This document shows, piece by piece, positions 40,278 through 49,393 of a stretch of DNA of 64,000 nt. Made by a program: the position numbers and the translations under genes. The DNA is from Shewanella fidelis ATCC BAA-318 (GTDB lineage: Bacteria; Pseudomonadota; Gammaproteobacteria; Enterobacterales; Shewanellaceae): assembly GCF_000518605.1 (NCBI RefSeq), contig NZ_JADX01000004.1:497596-561595 (forward strand), in the 5' to 3' direction. Every line of letters starts with the position of its first letter. The stretch's first letter is position 1. The notes beneath the pieces are model-generated. The model saw only the letters and a list, made by a program, of their open reading frames with translations. It was not told the origin of the DNA and did no database searches.

Positions 40278-41987
40278 TTATACTTGGCCTGAACGGATCT
40301 CTTTTTGTAGTGCCATCCAATTTATAACACCGACAATATTGTCTGGCGTTTGCTGATAAATATAGACCTCTCCACGACGCTCTTTTGCCAGTAGTTGGTA
40401 TACCTCATTTAAGGTGCACGTATCAGGGAGTCCTTGTACTGGGTGGCGCGTAAGCGTGCTATCTTCATCACGACGTTGCAGTTGTAGCTGTAGCATTTCA
40501 ATATCACCGCTATTGTTTCGAACTAAAACTGAACGTCCTTCAGCGCGTTTAAGTACCTCTAAAAGTAGCTCATCGTTGTCATTTACAATAACAAAGCGTT
40601 TATCCATCAGGTGACGAACTCCCACCTTTTGTAAGCCAAGATTAACGGGGGCAACCTTATAGCCTAATCCCATAATCTCCAACTGCTTAAAGAAAATGGA
40701 TTTAGTATTAAAACCTTGGTGGGCAATGAGAAACGCCGGAATAACCACAAACATTGAGGGTAAAATAATTGAGGCGTTATTGGTTAGTTCAATTAATGCT
40801 ACAAGTGCCGCGAGTGGGGCACTAAGACACACGCCCATCATGCCAGTCATGCCGATAATAGTATAAAGACCAATATAGGGGGCAACACTGGGGAAAAATA
40901 TGGCACTGATTAAAGCTAATATTGTGCCGAGTAATGCGCCAATACCGTAAAGCGGCCCAATTAACCCACCGGGGATCCCAAGGCCAATTGCCGCAATTGT
41001 TGCGATGGTTTTGCCAATTAAAATGGCTAAAAGGAATAGAATACTTGGGTGCTGGTTAATTGTTTCAGCAATGGCAAGCTCTCCGCTACCTATCGCGGGC
41101 GGTAGGATTATTCCGACCAAGGTCGTTACAGCGCCGGCTAATAGTAGTCTGTTGATAAGTGGCCACTTTTGTCCGATAGCTGTGATTTTTAGTAAGCTGG
41201 TGTTAAAAAATGCAGCGATACAACCTAAGATAATACCGAAAATAGCCAGCAGCGGGTATTGGCTTAATGGGATCACCTCAGCACCAATCTGTTCAAACTC
41301 ATGGACATCGCCAAACACCATTTGACTGGTTAATGCTCCGCAAATGGCTGATAACATAATGGGAAAGAAGTAGTGAATTTTGTATTCGCGTAATACCACC
41401 TCAAACACGAATATAACTGCTGCTAGTGGCGCGTTAAAAATCGCTGCAATACCTGCCGCTATGCCACTGGCGCACATTACCCGAACACTGTTATCGGGTA
41501 GATGAAATTTTTCAGCTAATACGCTGGCACTGACAGCGCCTAAATGAATAGCGGGGCCCTCTCTACCGACAGAGAAGTTGGTTGCAAGTGCAAATAGGGC
41601 TTGAAAGAACTGACCGGGCGCTGATTGGAGTGGGATTTTGCCGTAATGCAGTTTCATTCTGTGGATCACATAAGCGATTCCCATGCGTTTGTAACGCTGA
41701 GATCCCATTTTTGCGACGCCCCAGATTAAAAATGAGCCTAAAAGCGGTAATAATACTCGCCAGTCATCAATGAGATCCGTAAAATTCAGCTCTTGGGTTT
41801 TGGTGAAGGTATCGCACCAAACCAAAAGTAGTCGAAAAAGTAGAATCACACCTGAAGCAAAGAGTGCAAATAACAGTGCCAGTAAACATAGCTGCACGCT
41901 GACTTTAGACTGAGACAGTATGTCTTTAAGCTCAGTATTAAAGTACTTTTGAAATTGCGCTCGCTTATTTTCTATTGCTGGGTGCAC
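40278..41987 (-). CDS. ClC-family chloride channel/transporter with CBS domains
   Basis: 569 residues: a ClC membrane core of about residues 30-435 and C-terminal CBS domains (VRHLMDKRFVIVNDNDELL and later GLPDTCTLNEVYQLL). The gating glutamate motif is intact (SVGREGPAIHLGA). The usual first selectivity motif GSGIP is not present; the region reads RYKRMGIAYVIHRMKLH, and the later GxFxP motif reads GGLIGP. It therefore belongs to a divergent ClC subgroup, and anion selectivity or coupling cannot be assumed. The start is GTG at 41987 with GGAAAA upstream. Confidence 0.87.
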   Translation of the reverse strand: MHPAIENKRAQFQKYFNTELKDILSQSKVSVQLCLLALLFALFASGVILLFRLLLVWCDTFTKTQELNFTDLIDDWRVLLPLLGSFLIWGVAKMGSQRYKRMGIAYVIHRMKLHYGKIPLQSAPGQFFQALFALATNFSVGREGPAIHLGAVSASVLAEKFHLPDNSVRVMCASGIAAGIAAIFNAPLAAVIFVFEVVLREYKIHYFFPIMLSAICGALTSQMVFGDVHEFEQIGAEVIPLSQYPLLAIFGIILGCIAAFFNTSLLKITAIGQKWPLINRLLLAGAVTTLVGIILPPAIGSGELAIAETINQHPSILFLLAILIGKTIATIAAIGLGIPGGLIGPLYGIGALLGTILALISAIFFPSVAPYIGLYTIIGMTGMMGVCLSAPLAALVALIELTNNASIILPSMFVVIPAFLIAHQGFNTKSIFFKQLEIMGLGYKVAPVNLGLQKVGVRHLMDKRFVIVNDNDELLLEVLKRAEGRSVLVRNNSGDIEMLQLQLQRRDEDSTLTRHPVQGLPDTCTLNEVYQLLAKERRGEVYIYQQTPDNIVGVINWMALQKEIRSGQV

Positions 41988-42010
41988 AGGGTTTTCCAGA
42001 ACGTGTTGGC

Positions 42011-42038
42011 CACATTGCTTGCCAATGTGAGCTTTTTT
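42011..42038 (+). terminator. Terminator-like hairpin in the leader before the coiled-coil protein/erpA pair
   Basis: CACATTG (42011-42017) / CAATGTG (42023-42029), then AGCTTTTTT. It lies only 20 bp upstream of the ATG at 42058, and upstream is the 5' end of the ClC gene (opposite strand), so it would act on a leader transcript rather than end a gene. Confidence 0.5.
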
Positions 42039-42057
42039 ATTAAGGGACTGTTACTTA

Positions 42058-42861
42058 ATGTCAAATTATCATCGTTGGCTCGATCGCATGCAAGTGATTG
42101 AACGACAAATTAGGCCTTCGAGTGTTTATTTGTTGCTTTTAGTTATTGTAGCCTTTGTTTTAGGTGCTTTAAGTTATGATGTTGCCAAGCAACATTATTT
42201 GCCTAAACCCAAGGTACAAGTGGATAAATCAGAGCAATATATTGCTCAATTACATGAGCAAGCACAAACCCTTGCAGCCCGTAATATAGAGCTGGCCCTT
42301 GAACGTGAAGCGAATGACAACATGCAAGCTATGTTTGTTGAGCAAAACGCTAAGAATAATGAGCTTGCCCGTGAGTTGGCTTTTTACCGAAGTGTGATGG
42401 CGCCTGAAAATAGTGCTGATGGTGTGGCCATTAATGGTTTAGAATTGACGCCGAGTATTGAGCCGCGGCAATATCGTATCAAACTGGTACTGACACAACT
42501 GGAAAAGCGTAAACGCTCATTAGCGGGTCGCAGTGAAGTGACGTTAGTTGGATTGCAAGATGGCAAAACGGTGAGTCTTAAACTAGCAGATTTGACCGAT
42601 GACTCATTTAAGTTCAAGTTTAGATATTTTCAGATTTTAGATGGCGAATTTACATTGCCTGAAGGCTTTAGCTTATCTAGAGTGAAGGCAAAAGTGATAG
42701 TTCCTGCGAGTCGCTGGACCAAAGGGTCGCAAACTGAACAGGAATATAACGCACAAGATTTACTTGTGGATGAAAAAGAGCAGGGCATATTACTTGAACA
42801 AAACACTCAGGTATTAGATAATTCTGCGCAGCAAACAGATGTAAGAGGTAGTAATGACTGA
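42058..42861 (+). CDS. Bitopic membrane protein with coiled coil, unknown (DUF6776-like)
   Basis: 267 residues: short cytoplasmic N-terminus, one membrane span at about 23-42 ([20 protein letters not shown]), a coiled-coil helix at about 60-108 ([20 protein letters not shown]...), then a beta-rich periplasmic domain ([35 protein letters not shown] strands). It overlaps the erpA start by 8 bp, so the two are coupled. The family name is from memory and less sure than the architecture. No enzyme motif is visible. Confidence 0.78.
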   Translation: MSNYHRWLDRMQVIERQIRPSSVYLLLLVIVAFVLGALSYDVAKQHYLPKPKVQVDKSEQYIAQLHEQAQTLAARNIELALEREANDNMQAMFVEQNAKNNELARELAFYRSVMAPENSADGVAINGLELTPSIEPRQYRIKLVLTQLEKRKRSLAGRSEVTLVGLQDGKTVSLKLADLTDDSFKFKFRYFQILDGEFTLPEGFSLSRVKAKVIVPASRWTKGSQTEQEYNAQDLLVDEKEQGILLEQNTQVLDNSAQQTDVRGSND

Positions 42862-43204
42862 ACAAGCTGAAGATGCTTTGCCAATTCGTTTTACTGATGC
42901 GGCGGCTTCAAAAGTAAAAACCTTGCTTGAAGAGGAAGAAAACGACGCGCTAAAGTTACGTGTATATGTGACTGGCGGCGGTTGCTCTGGCTTCCAATAT
43001 GGTTTTACGTTCGATGAGAAAGTAAACGAAGGCGACTTTACTGTAGAAAAGCAAGGTGTTCAGTTGGTCGTTGACCCAATGAGCCTGCAATATCTTGTTG
43101 GTGGTGAGGTTGATTATACCTCGGGCCTTGAAGGTTCGCGCTTCTTTGTTAAGAACCCAAATGCAACCACGACCTGTGGCTGCGGTGCAAGTTTCTCTGT
43201 TTAA
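42854..43204 (+). CDS. erpA: Iron-sulfur cluster insertion protein ErpA
   Basis: 116 residues, A-type Fe-S carrier that delivers clusters to apo-proteins such as IspG/IspH. The three ligand cysteines are Cys44 ([11 protein letters not shown]) and Cys108 and Cys110 (TTCGCGASF). Overlap with the preceding coiled-coil gene. A short hairpin TTAACCA/TGGTTAA covers its stop codon region and a strong terminator follows. Confidence 0.96.
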   Translation: MTEQAEDALPIRFTDAAASKVKTLLEEEENDALKLRVYVTGGGCSGFQYGFTFDEKVNEGDFTVEKQGVQLVVDPMSLQYLVGGEVDYTSGLEGSRFFVKNPNATTTCGCGASFSV

Positions 43205-43223
43205 CCACTTGTGGTTAACCATT

Positions 43224-43251
43224 AAAAAAGCCGTCTTTTGACGGCTTTTTT
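43224..43251 (+). terminator. Terminator after erpA
   Basis: Perfect stem AAAAAAGCCGTC / GACGGCTTTTTT with loop TTTT; can also serve the convergent gene on the minus strand. Confidence 0.9.
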
Positions 43252-43279
43252 GTATCTGCATTTTGCTGAAGTATATCTG

Positions 43280-43774
43280 TTAACGCATGATATTTAGATT
43301 TAATGCTCGGCTAAAGTAGCGAATGACTTTTGGGGTAAAGGCTATCCAAACTTGCACCAATGATATGATGATCAGTAAACCAAACACCACCCAATCAGGT
43401 AACTGGATGCTAAAGCTACCAATGCCATAGCTAGACGGCTCTGAAGGTACCATGTTATCAGGATCTTGCAGCATTATTGGCAATGCACTAGCAATAATTA
43501 ATTGTAGTGAGGTATATACTCTCAACATCAATAACCCTGCTTTTTGTTTACCAATAATAGCCAGCACCATAAACAGAGTTAAGATACAGAAAAGCACACC
43601 TTGTTTAGCCATTAACCCGCTGATAGAAATCATCACTAAAAACACAAGTAACAGCATTAGGCGCTTAGGCATCTTTACTGGAGCAGGTTCTTTATTGGTT
43701 TTAGCGGTTTGGGGATCGAGCGAGGTGGGGCTAGCTTCAGGTTTAGCTGGGGGTACAGTTTTTTCACTATCCAC
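43280..43774 (-). CDS. Membrane protein, unknown, with Pro-rich N-terminus
   Basis: 164 residues. The first 35 are hydrophilic and Pro/Lys/Thr rich (DSEKTVPPAKPEASPTSLDP...), followed by about four membrane spans (LMLLLVFLVMISISGLM, GVLFCILTLFMVLAII, LRVYTSLQLIIASALPI, WVVFGLLIIISLVQVWIAF). No known domain is recognised. Convergent with erpA and followed upstream by a DUF2750 gene on the same strand 84 bp away. Confidence 0.65.
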   Translation of the reverse strand: MDSEKTVPPAKPEASPTSLDPQTAKTNKEPAPVKMPKRLMLLLVFLVMISISGLMAKQGVLFCILTLFMVLAIIGKQKAGLLMLRVYTSLQLIIASALPIMLQDPDNMVPSEPSSYGIGSFSIQLPDWVVFGLLIIISLVQVWIAFTPKVIRYFSRALNLNIMR

Positions 43775-43858
43775 TTATTCATTCTCTTTTTAGTTTTATG
43801 AGCAGATAAAAAATCAAGATGGCAAGCTAAAGCGCCCGCCATCACAGGAGCTTAATGA

Positions 43859-44239
43859 TTAGTGACGCTTTTTAGGTACTAAACGCTCTTCTAGCTCGTA
43901 AGGTGGGATCACTACACCTAAATCATCTTGTACTGGGAATACTGCTACGAATAAGTCGTCATCTTGCATTCCTGGCACCCAACGCTCTAACCATTCGTCA
44001 ACAGGGATAGCTAAAGTTTGACAATCAGCCCAGTCATCAACAGCCCATGATGCAGCAGCTTCTTCAGTAGGCCACATTGGAATGCAATCTTCCTCTTCAG
44101 TGGTCAACATAACACAACCATCTAAATCCTGTAATGACCACAATGTTTGCTGTTCTTTCACTTGTTCAACTAGGTAGTCGTAGCGAGCTTCTGGTGTCAT
44201 TTCAGTGAGTTGCTTAAGTGTTTTGCTTTTGTTGCTCAT
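43859..44239 (-). CDS. DUF2750 domain protein
   Basis: 126 residues from the ATG at 44239 (MSNKSKTLKQLTEMTPEARY), which has AAGAG nine bases upstream; an ATG three codons earlier abuts that ribosome site and is unlikely. The sequence is acidic and Trp-rich (CIPMWPTEEAAASWAVDDWA, VDEWLERWVPGMQ), the DUF2750 pattern of soluble cytoplasmic proteins of unknown function. No catalytic motif is evident. Confidence 0.8.
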   Translation of the reverse strand: MSNKSKTLKQLTEMTPEARYDYLVEQVKEQQTLWSLQDLDGCVMLTTEEEDCIPMWPTEEAAASWAVDDWADCQTLAIPVDEWLERWVPGMQDDDLFVAVFPVQDDLGVVIPPYELEERLVPKKRH

Positions 44240-44330
44240 GGTGTACATCTCTTAATAGTAAATGAGGCGAGCCTAGAAAATAAGCAAAGCGCGCCGATTG
44301 AGATGGATAATAACATTTAGGTGGCTATTG

Positions 44331-44363
44331 AAAAAGAAAACAGAGCTTAAATCAGCTCTGTTA
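44331..44363 (-). terminator. Terminator of aqpZ
   Basis: 8-bp stem AACAGAGC / GCTCTGTT with an 8-base loop; on the minus strand it runs into TTCTTTTT just after the aqpZ stop. Confidence 0.8.
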
Positions 44364-44369
44364 TTTTAC

Positions 44370-45065
44370 CTATTCTTTAGCATCAAAGATTTTGTAAATG
44401 CCGCCCGCAATAATCGCTCCCACAATAGGTGCGACCCAAAATAGCCATAACTGGGAGGTTGCCCAGTCGCCAACAAATAATGCAGGCCCTGTACTACGGG
44501 CTGGGTTTACCGAGGTGTTTGTTACTGGAATACTGATCAAGTGAATAAGGGTTAATCCAAGGCCTATCGCGATCGGTGCAAAGCCTTTAGGGGCGCGAGC
44601 ATCGGTAGCCCCAAGAATGATAATTAAGAAAAACATCGTCATGACGACTTCACAGATTAGCGCTGCAGTTAAACTGTAACCGCCGGGAGAATGCTCACCG
44701 TAGCCGTTTGATGCAAAGCCTGCAGATAAGCTAAAGCCATCTTGTCCAGACGCTATGAGATATAAAATACCTGCACCAGCAATACCACCAGCAACTTGAG
44801 CAATAATGTAGGGCACCAGCTCTGATGCGGGAAAACGTCCTCCGGCCCATAGCCCAATAGAGACCGCAGGGTTCAGATGGCAACCGGAAATATGGCCAAT
44901 AGCAAATGCCATTGTCAGCACCGTTAAACCAAAAGCGAAGGCAACCCCAAGTAAGCCGATACCGACTTCGGGAAAGGCTGCAGCTAGCACTGCACTGCCA
45001 CAACCACCTAATACCAGCCAAAGTGTACCAATAAACTCAGCAGTCATTTTTTGCGTCATATTCAT
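44370..45065 (-). CDS. aqpZ: Aquaporin Z, water channel
   Basis: 231 residues, six spans plus two NPA half-helices: [11 protein letters not shown] (NPA at 65-67) and [14 protein letters not shown]. The selectivity-filter His and Thr of AqpZ are kept in [15 protein letters not shown], with Arg in NPAR, so water rather than glycerol is the expected substrate. The frame extends further upstream, but AGGAG seven bases before the ATG at 45065 sets the start ([13 protein letters not shown]). Confidence 0.95.
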   Translation of the reverse strand: MNMTQKMTAEFIGTLWLVLGGCGSAVLAAAFPEVGIGLLGVAFAFGLTVLTMAFAIGHISGCHLNPAVSIGLWAGGRFPASELVPYIIAQVAGGIAGAGILYLIASGQDGFSLSAGFASNGYGEHSPGGYSLTAALICEVVMTMFFLIIILGATDARAPKGFAPIAIGLGLTLIHLISIPVTNTSVNPARSTGPALFVGDWATSQLWLFWVAPIVGAIIAGGIYKIFDAKE

Positions 45066-45235
45066 ATAACAGCTCCTAGTATAGGTTAGTGGCTTTAACG
45101 AGCTTGGCGCACTAACTGTAAAAAAAGGCAATGTTACTGCTGTTGCCCAACAAGCTAAATATACTCCAGTTCCAATAAAATGCTAATTAAGTAGCTATTA
45201 AATTAACTAGCTACTTATTAACGTTATTTATTTGA

Positions 45236-46702
45236 TTATTGTGTTGGAGTTTGTCGATAACGCTCGTCTTGTACCATTTGAATTAAGGTTGACGCGATTT
45301 CGGTATTGTCTTTATGACCTCTAAAGTACAGTGCACCTTTGCCGTAGGCATAAACAGGCACATCGATTGCGTCATGCCCACCAGTAGTCCATCCTGTATA
45401 GGTCAACTTATCAATAGCTTGCTTTAGATCGTCGGTGATGATTTGCTCAGCTTTATGTTGAGCTAGTCGAGAATTCAATTTTTTACGCAAGCCATCTAGT
45501 TTTCTATCTTCTATATCGATACTGATATGCGGGCGTAAAAAAACACTAAATGCATTTAAGTCATTCAGTACGTTTGGCGTTTCCATTATCAATTTGGCAA
45601 TACTGCGAGGTAAGCTGTGCACCTGATGCAGTAGCTGACCCTGCCATTGATAGGTACCATCTCTGCCAAGGGTTAGTCCGCCTGTTGAGTGATCGGCTGT
45701 TGCAATAAGTAGTGTATCGGGATGGGAGTCGACATAACGTTTAGCTAGCGCCAGCGTCTTGGCAAAGTCGTGCATTTCAGTCATTGCGCAAGCAATATCA
45801 TTACTGTGACCGCACCAATCAATTTGACTTGCTTCAACCATGGCAATAAATGGCGCATCTTGTTGGCTTAATAACTCTAGTGCTTTGGCTGTCATAGTTG
45901 TGAGTCTTAACGGGTCATTGCTCTCTATGGCTGCCGGTAACCCTTTAGGTGCAAATAAGCCTAAGGCTGGTAGGCTGTCTATGCTATTTAGCTCTGTTAG
46001 TTGATCAGCATACTGGTAACCAAACTCTTGGAATTCAATCGTCAAATCTCGATCTGCTCTGACAAAATATTGTGTGCCGCCACCTAACATCAAGTCTGCT
46101 ACAGGACGCTTGTGCACCAGATTGCTGAGATAGCTATCGGCAATCTGGTCGTAATTACGACGGCTCTCATTGTGGGCTAAAAAGCTTGCAGGCGTGGCAT
46201 GGTTGATTTGCGATGTCACAATAATCGCCGTATTTTTTCCTTGTGCTTTGGCTATTTCGAAAATGGTTGGCAATGCGCCATGTTGATGATCAACGGCTAT
46301 CGCGCCATTATAACTTTTGTAGCTTGTGGCTAACGCGGTTGCTGCTGCGGCAGAGTCAGTGACATAGGTATCGTCATCAGGGTAAGTGCTTGACATGCCA
46401 ACAAGTAGTTGGTCAAAAATAGTTTTTTCGACTGATTTTGTTTGTGGATTGTCAGCATAATAACGGTAGGCAGTGGTGTAAGCCGGTCCCATACCGTCAC
46501 CGATGAGGTAGATGATGTTCTTTGGTAAGTACTCTGTCGCAATAACCGGAGCAAAAGGCGCTGAGTTGCTATGGTTATCATGGCTTTGAGCAAAAGTGTA
46601 AGTTGCAGTTAAGCTAGCAATGAGTCCGCCAAATATCAGTTTAGATTGGAGCGCCACTAAACGGGAAAAGCGTGTTGAATGTGTCATAGGGCTAAGTTCC
46701 AT
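45236..46702 (-). CDS. Periplasmic alkaline phosphatase
   Basis: 488 residues with a signal peptide after a short lead (LIFGGLIASLTATYTFAQS). PhoA-type active site: metal-binding Asp69 in LIGDGMGPAY, nucleophile Ser117 in VTDSAAAATALATS, IDWCGHSND, ATADHSTGGLTLG and TGGHDAIDVPVYAYG. It hydrolyses phosphomonoesters in the periplasm. Start is uncertain: ATG 46702 or the ATG five codons later; neither has a strong ribosome site. It follows the S9 peptidase gene on the same strand after a weak hairpin. No Pho box was recognised. Confidence 0.92.
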   Translation of the reverse strand: MELSPMTHSTRFSRLVALQSKLIFGGLIASLTATYTFAQSHDNHSNSAPFAPVIATEYLPKNIIYLIGDGMGPAYTTAYRYYADNPQTKSVEKTIFDQLLVGMSSTYPDDDTYVTDSAAAATALATSYKSYNGAIAVDHQHGALPTIFEIAKAQGKNTAIIVTSQINHATPASFLAHNESRRNYDQIADSYLSNLVHKRPVADLMLGGGTQYFVRADRDLTIEFQEFGYQYADQLTELNSIDSLPALGLFAPKGLPAAIESNDPLRLTTMTAKALELLSQQDAPFIAMVEASQIDWCGHSNDIACAMTEMHDFAKTLALAKRYVDSHPDTLLIATADHSTGGLTLGRDGTYQWQGQLLHQVHSLPRSIAKLIMETPNVLNDLNAFSVFLRPHISIDIEDRKLDGLRKKLNSRLAQHKAEQIITDDLKQAIDKLTYTGWTTGGHDAIDVPVYAYGKGALYFRGHKDNTEIASTLIQMVQDERYRQTPTQ

Positions 46703-46748
46703 TTATTATATGAATTGGTTGTGGTGATAGTGTTTGAGCAACTAAGCA

Positions 46749-46770
46749 GATGGCGCCTAAAGACGCCATC
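46749..46770 (-). terminator. Hairpin between S9 peptidase and alkaline phosphatase genes
   Basis: GATGGCG / CGCCATC with an 8-base loop, 30 bp after the peptidase stop; no T tract on the minus strand, so it may only attenuate. Confidence 0.35.
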
Positions 46771-46799
46771 ATTTCAGACTTAAGCCCACTATCGGTTTG

Positions 46800-49304
46800 T
46801 TAATGGAAAGTCACTTGTGTGTCATTGGTAACGGACTGACCAAAGGCGGTATCCGTTTTTGCTGAAGGGGCTTGTTTTAGATATTGCTCAAGCCAATTTT
46901 CCTGCTCCCAAAGCATATGCATGATTGACTCTTTGGCTTTGTAGCTATGACTTTCGTAAGGAAAGGTGACTAGTCTAGCTTGTCCACCTAATCCTCTAAT
47001 GGCCTTGAATAGTCTTGCTGACTGCATAGGGTAAGTTCCAGAGTTTGAATCCATTTCGCCATGCATTAATAACAAAGGTTCATCAATCTTATCGGCATGA
47101 GTAAAAGGTGATATTTGTTGATACAGGCTTGGCGCCTCCCAGAAGTTGCGCTTTTCATGCTGAAAACCAAATGGCGTTAGTGAGCGGTTATAAGCGCCGC
47201 TTCGGGCAATTCCTGCTGCGAACAGATCTGAATGCGCAAGTAGATTTGCCACCATAAATGCGCCGTAAGAGTGTCCCCCAATGGCGACACGTTCTCTATC
47301 CGCTACCCCCATTTTAACTAAGGTGTCGATGGCGGCACTGGCATTGGCTACAAGTTGATCCCTAAAGCTGTCATTGGGTTTCTCATTACCCTCACCAACT
47401 ATTGGCATTGCAACTTTGTCAAAAATCGCATAACCATTGGCGACAAATGGCACGGGACCTTTGCTGCTGATGTGTTGATATTGATTAGCTGAGTAATTCA
47501 CTTGGCTGGCCACTTCAGCATTTTTGTACTCTCTAGGGTAAGCCCACATTAAAACGGGAAGTGGACCATCGGCTTTATTATAGTTTGCTGGTAAGTACAA
47601 AATGCCTGATAAGGGCAGACCATCATTACGGGTGTAATTCACCAGTTGTCTGGTCATGCCTTTGTAGGCCTGAAGCGGCTGATCATTTTTATATAAACTA
47701 CGCTCTAGCCCCGATTGAGTATCAAGCATCACTAATTCAGGCGGGGTATCAGCGGTTTGTCTGCTAATAATTAATTGTAAGGGTTCGAGGTTTACTACGT
47801 ATTTGATGCTCTCAAGTTTGTCATTGGCAGATGACCACAAGGTTTGAGTCTTGTGCACTTGTGGCTTATGTTGCTCAATAGGTAATGACTTTAGAAAAGG
47901 CTTTAGGCCTTGGGGAGAGGCACCTAAGCCGTAATGTAAAAAACCATTATTATACAGTTTCACCACACGGCCTAGCTGCTCACCATTGATATCTATCGTT
48001 TGGCGGTAAAGTCGGCCCGGATCTTTGTAGGTGTCGCGAATCGCTTTTTGGTACCAAAGTGAAAGCTGTTGGTTACTATTAGCTGACGTATCTAATAGGC
48101 TGACGCGCATCTGTTTTTTATCTGATTGGCGCTCAGTAATGACTGCAGTATTGAGCTCTCCCCACTGAACTTTACTGATCCGCCAAGGGGTTTTGGTCAG
48201 TGGTGTAGGTGGCTGATTAAAAGGAGCAGTTAGTTGCAGTAATTGATCGCGAAAAGCAGTCTTTAAGCGGCTATCTCCTTTATCTAAAGCCTTTACAAAC
48301 GCTAAAGTGCTTGGTTTGTCTGTGCGCCAATGGATGAGCCGTGGACCTTTTCTAACAGAGTCGCTGCCCGGTGGACGATATTCACTGCTTTCTAATTGAG
48401 CAAGCGTAGTTAAGTGCTCACCGCTTGTGCTAAATAATTCTACACTTTGTGCAAAGTCATAGTATTTCACCATATAAGAAAAGGGCGCTTTTACTCGTTT
48501 TACTATCAGATATTTATCGTCAGGCGATAAACTATAGCTGATGTTGATTGCAGGCTTACCTATGGCGATAGAGTTCCCTTGCAGGTCAATTAAGCTTAGT
48601 TGGCTGGTGGTGAGTGCAGAAAATTCAGCTTCATCTTGGGGATTTTTTAATAGGTCTTGATAGGTACGTCGTGGTGCTTTTTTGCCTATGGTTTGACTGA
48701 TGTTTGGTGCAATGGCAAGTGTTGCTTTTGCTTGGGTGTCATGGGCTATTGCTAGGTTAGTAAAGATGCCTTTGCTGTTATTTTTCCAGAGATATTTTAG
48801 CCCTAAAGTGGCATTTAAGCGGCCTGTATTTAGCTGGGTTGTGGCATCTTTTGCGATATCATAAATATAAAGATTGGCGCCTATTTCAGTTAAGCCAATA
48901 TAACTTAAAAAGCGGCTATCTGGAGAGAAGCTAACGTTTGCTACCTGCATATTGTTTGCTAGTGGTAGTTGGATATTTGTGGTTGGGTTATTTAGATTAA
49001 CTAACTCGATAGCCGAGTAACTATATTTAACACGGCTTGGCGTGAGTGATTGTTTAGACACTCTTAGGCCCGCTAGTTTACGTTCATTGGCGGCTAAGTT
49101 GTTTATGGTTAGGTGTGTTCTTGGTGTAAGCACCGCAAGCCATTGCTTATCAGGAGATAAGCGAGTGCTTACATTTTTAGTCTGTTCGACGACATTTTGT
49201 AGTGGCTGGCTAGGTAGTTTATAGGTGCTGCTTATTGCGTTGCTAATAAATAGCGGGCTGCAAATAGCTATCAGGGCAAACTTTAAGAGCGATTTTCGAG
49301 ACAT
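46800..49304 (-). CDS. Secreted S9 family (prolyl oligopeptidase-type) peptidase
   Basis: 834 residues: signal peptide (SLLKFALIAICSPLFISNAIS), an N-terminal beta-propeller region of about 550 residues (for example VSFSPDSRFLSYIGL), and a C-terminal alpha/beta hydrolase domain. The triad is Ser679 (IGGHSYGAFMV), Asp752 (MHGEMDSNSG) and His786 (YESHSYK). It probably cleaves peptides in the periplasm or outside the cell. It lies downstream of a large TonB receptor, separated by a terminator hairpin. A role in peptide uptake is inference. Confidence 0.92.
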   Translation of the reverse strand: MSRKSLLKFALIAICSPLFISNAISSTYKLPSQPLQNVVEQTKNVSTRLSPDKQWLAVLTPRTHLTINNLAANERKLAGLRVSKQSLTPSRVKYSYSAIELVNLNNPTTNIQLPLANNMQVANVSFSPDSRFLSYIGLTEIGANLYIYDIAKDATTQLNTGRLNATLGLKYLWKNNSKGIFTNLAIAHDTQAKATLAIAPNISQTIGKKAPRRTYQDLLKNPQDEAEFSALTTSQLSLIDLQGNSIAIGKPAINISYSLSPDDKYLIVKRVKAPFSYMVKYYDFAQSVELFSTSGEHLTTLAQLESSEYRPPGSDSVRKGPRLIHWRTDKPSTLAFVKALDKGDSRLKTAFRDQLLQLTAPFNQPPTPLTKTPWRISKVQWGELNTAVITERQSDKKQMRVSLLDTSANSNQQLSLWYQKAIRDTYKDPGRLYRQTIDINGEQLGRVVKLYNNGFLHYGLGASPQGLKPFLKSLPIEQHKPQVHKTQTLWSSANDKLESIKYVVNLEPLQLIISRQTADTPPELVMLDTQSGLERSLYKNDQPLQAYKGMTRQLVNYTRNDGLPLSGILYLPANYNKADGPLPVLMWAYPREYKNAEVASQVNYSANQYQHISSKGPVPFVANGYAIFDKVAMPIVGEGNEKPNDSFRDQLVANASAAIDTLVKMGVADRERVAIGGHSYGAFMVANLLAHSDLFAAGIARSGAYNRSLTPFGFQHEKRNFWEAPSLYQQISPFTHADKIDEPLLLMHGEMDSNSGTYPMQSARLFKAIRGLGGQARLVTFPYESHSYKAKESIMHMLWEQENWLEQYLKQAPSAKTDTAFGQSVTNDTQVTFH

Positions 49305-49335
49305 TCTTATCTCCTGACAATAACGCTAACGGTAG

Positions 49336-49359
49336 AAAAAAGCGCCCAGAGAGGGCGCT
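49336..49359 (-). terminator. Terminator between TonB receptor and S9 peptidase
   Basis: 7-bp GC-rich stem AGCGCCC / GGGCGCT with loop AGAGA; on the minus strand it runs into TTTTTTC. It sits in the 89-bp gap, so peptidase expression depends on read-through or on its own promoter. Confidence 0.8.
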
Positions 49360-49393
49360 AAGCGTCTGGTGGTGATTGGAGGTTTACACCAGA

